This document shows positions 39,465 to 40,524 of a stretch of DNA of 40,524 bases, piece by piece. The stretch's first letter is position 1; each line of letters opens with the position of its first letter. The stretch is from positions 1 through 40,524 of the forward strand of contig CALWHT010000022.1 of assembly GCA_944380515.1 (NCBI GenBank). Direction: 5' to 3'. Source of the stretch: an uncultured Roseburia sp. Lineage in GTDB: Bacteria; Bacillota; Clostridia; Lachnospirales; Lachnospiraceae. Both the position numbers and the translations under genes were made by a program. Below the pieces are notes generated by a model. The model did no database searches and was not told the DNA's origin. It saw only the letters and a list, made by a program, of their open reading frames with translations.

Positions 39465-39777
39465 GTACTTCATGGGGAGCTTCGATTTCGTTGGCAATCG
39501 TATGCTCTGTTAATTCAGATAACAGCTTTATCTTTGCATTGATAATCGGTCTCATACAGTTTGGAACGTGTTCCTGATGCGCTCTGTGTATCGCAACACA
39601 TTCTTTACAATTACCATGATAGCGGCAAGCCTTTTTACAGGGGCAATGATCTTTATCTTTATATTCTTCTCTAAAAGCAGCGGCAAATTCTTCTTGTAAT
39701 CGCAGCCCCTCCTGCCGATTTCCTTTATGAAATTGTTCCATTGCCTCTATTTCTTTTTTATTGCCTTCAATAATCAT
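39445..39777 (-). CDS. Cysteine-rich small protein of unknown function
   Basis: A 110-residue protein with a compact cysteine cluster, CPCKKACRYHGNCKECVAIH then RAHQEHVPNC at about 44-74, probably binding zinc or an iron-sulfur cluster. Similar Clostridia proteins are sometimes labelled LPS biosynthesis protein, which is not supported by any motif here. The ATG at 39777 has GGAGG seven bases upstream; an upstream TTG-started extension lacks a site. It lies 72 bases after the flavin reductase gene on the same strand. Its 3' end overlaps the IS remnant ORF in the opposite orientation. Confidence 0.7.
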   Translation of the reverse strand: MIIEGNKKEIEAMEQFHKGNRQEGLRLQEEFAAAFREEYKDKDHCPCKKACRYHGNCKECVAIHRAHQEHVPNCMRPIINAKIKLLSELTEHTIANEIEAPHEVLRKEFQ

Positions 39778-39848
39778 ATATGTACCTCCGCAAATCCCAG
39801 GTCTGGTTGAACCGATGATGCGGTTATCCAGTATCTCAGGATTTTTCT

Positions 39849-40496
39849 TCAATCGTATTTTTCAATATTTACAGTAGCAATCGCAGATTGATTTGGTTCC
39901 CCGGTAACAAGGTCCTGTGGTGCCGGGATTAACATCATAAAACCATCTTTCCCATATCTTTGCTCATAGCCTTGTGCATATTTTCTCTCAACGGAAATGT
40001 GCTGCACCTGACCGATAACCATAACAGTTATTCCTGCGCCGCTTAAATCCTGCATTTCCTTCAAGGTGCATTCCATATTGATAAATGCCTCCTGGATAAC
40101 TGGCGCATGAATAGTTTTTGCATTTGAAAGTGTAAATTGACCTGCTGCAAATTCGTCTGTTTCCATCTCGTTGTGTTTGATGGTATTTACCAGCTTATCA
40201 TAATCGCTTATGGGGAGAAAATTGATGCAAAAACATTTTTCTCTTTTGATATTGGCGTAGGTGTGGGTATGCTGATATAGATTTCCCATCACAGCAAAGA
40301 AAGCCGTTTTATCCCCGTGAAAGCAGCTCCATGAATGGAAACAGACATTCGGTTTTCCAGTTTCTTTCCATGTGGTGATTGCGAACAAAACCGTTGGTAT
40401 CCCTGCGGTTACTTCAAGATGTGAAAACAATTCCAATTCTTCTGGATATAAAGACTTAAAATACTGGGGAAAATCTTTTCCAATCTCTATCTTCAT
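39849..40496 (-). CDS. Flavin reductase-like (FMN-binding split-barrel) protein
   Basis: A 215-residue flavoprotein-fold protein. The segment FHSWSCFHGDKTAFFAVMGN and the following YANIKREKCFCINFLP are typical of flavin reductase-like split-barrel proteins, which bind FMN and reduce flavins or act on unknown small molecules. GGAGG lies seven bases before the ATG. It is followed by the Cys-rich protein gene, and the pair may be an electron-transfer couple. The last 28 bases of the window (40497-40524) hold only its ribosome site. Confidence 0.82.
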   Translation of the reverse strand: MKIEIGKDFPQYFKSLYPEELELFSHLEVTAGIPTVLFAITTWKETGKPNVCFHSWSCFHGDKTAFFAVMGNLYQHTHTYANIKREKCFCINFLPISDYDKLVNTIKHNEMETDEFAAGQFTLSNAKTIHAPVIQEAFINMECTLKEMQDLSGAGITVMVIGQVQHISVERKYAQGYEQRYGKDGFMMLIPAPQDLVTGEPNQSAIATVNIEKYD

Positions 40497-40524
40497 TGCA
40501 CTACCTCCATCAGATAAAACCTGC

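Noticed and set aside
1-40524. tRNA, rRNA, CRISPR arrays, prophage or replication origin
   Set aside because: No repeat-spacer array, conserved RNA-gene segment, integrase or structural phage gene was recognised in the window.

Overview
The window looks like a chromosomal segment of an anaerobic, spore-forming Clostridia, most probably a Lachnospiraceae member. Supporting signs are dipicolinate synthase genes (dpaA/dpaB) with a sigma-K-like promoter, a flavodiiron protein, a YhfW-type Rieske oxidoreductase, a DUF4474 protein, purine-rich coding strands, and TTGACA/TATAAT-type promoters with strong AGGAGG ribosome sites. The genus cannot be fixed from sequence alone. I see no rRNA, tRNA, CRISPR array, prophage or intact IS.

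Layout. 1-450: the 5' end of uvrB and a decayed RhuM-like fragment. 452-3222: a flavodiiron protein and a siroheme nitrite/sulfite reductase in one operon. 3542-6112: secA. 6370-7985: amtB-glnK behind a leader terminator. 8147-12109: a sulfate ABC transporter operon (sbp-cysT-cysW-cysA). 12288-13658: a divergent LacI-family regulator and a TSCPD-type small protein. 13769-15207: dpaA-dpaB. 15434-15930: a strongly promoted locus with no large ORF, probably a non-coding or small-peptide transcript. 15941-17260: lysC. 17500-20155: a metallophosphoesterase, a DUF4474 membrane protein and a LysM protein. 20195-22546: a P1B metal ATPase and CsoR with three operator-like dyads. 22641-25094: lrgAB and a Rieske oxidoreductase. 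25400-26978: degV and a cysteine-cluster protein. 27076-29878: metNIQ behind a Met/Cys-rich leader peptide and terminator. 30169-34817: regulators (XRE, LysR, BlaI-like), YitT and membrane proteins. 35191-36747: uracil-DNA glycosylase and an XRE operon. 36780-39470: an AT-richer accessory stretch with acetyltransferases (one frameshifted) and an IS3-family remnant. 39445-40496: a Cys-rich protein and a flavin reductase.

Theme and highlights. Sulfur and nitrogen acquisition recur: sulfate uptake, methionine uptake, a siroheme reductase and ammonium uptake with PII. The regulatory DNA is the most interesting part. Upstream of metNIQ is an unlisted 39-codon ORF with a perfect ribosome site, whose residues 13-28 hold six Met and four Cys. 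A terminator follows it, just before metN, and the expected S-box riboswitch is absent. This fits ribosome-mediated attenuation sensing Met/Cys supply. The sulfate operon and its divergent LacI-type regulator share two GCAAACGTTTGC operators exactly 108 bp apart. Two large palindromic leader or intergenic elements and the 15.4-15.9 kb transcript are also unexplained.
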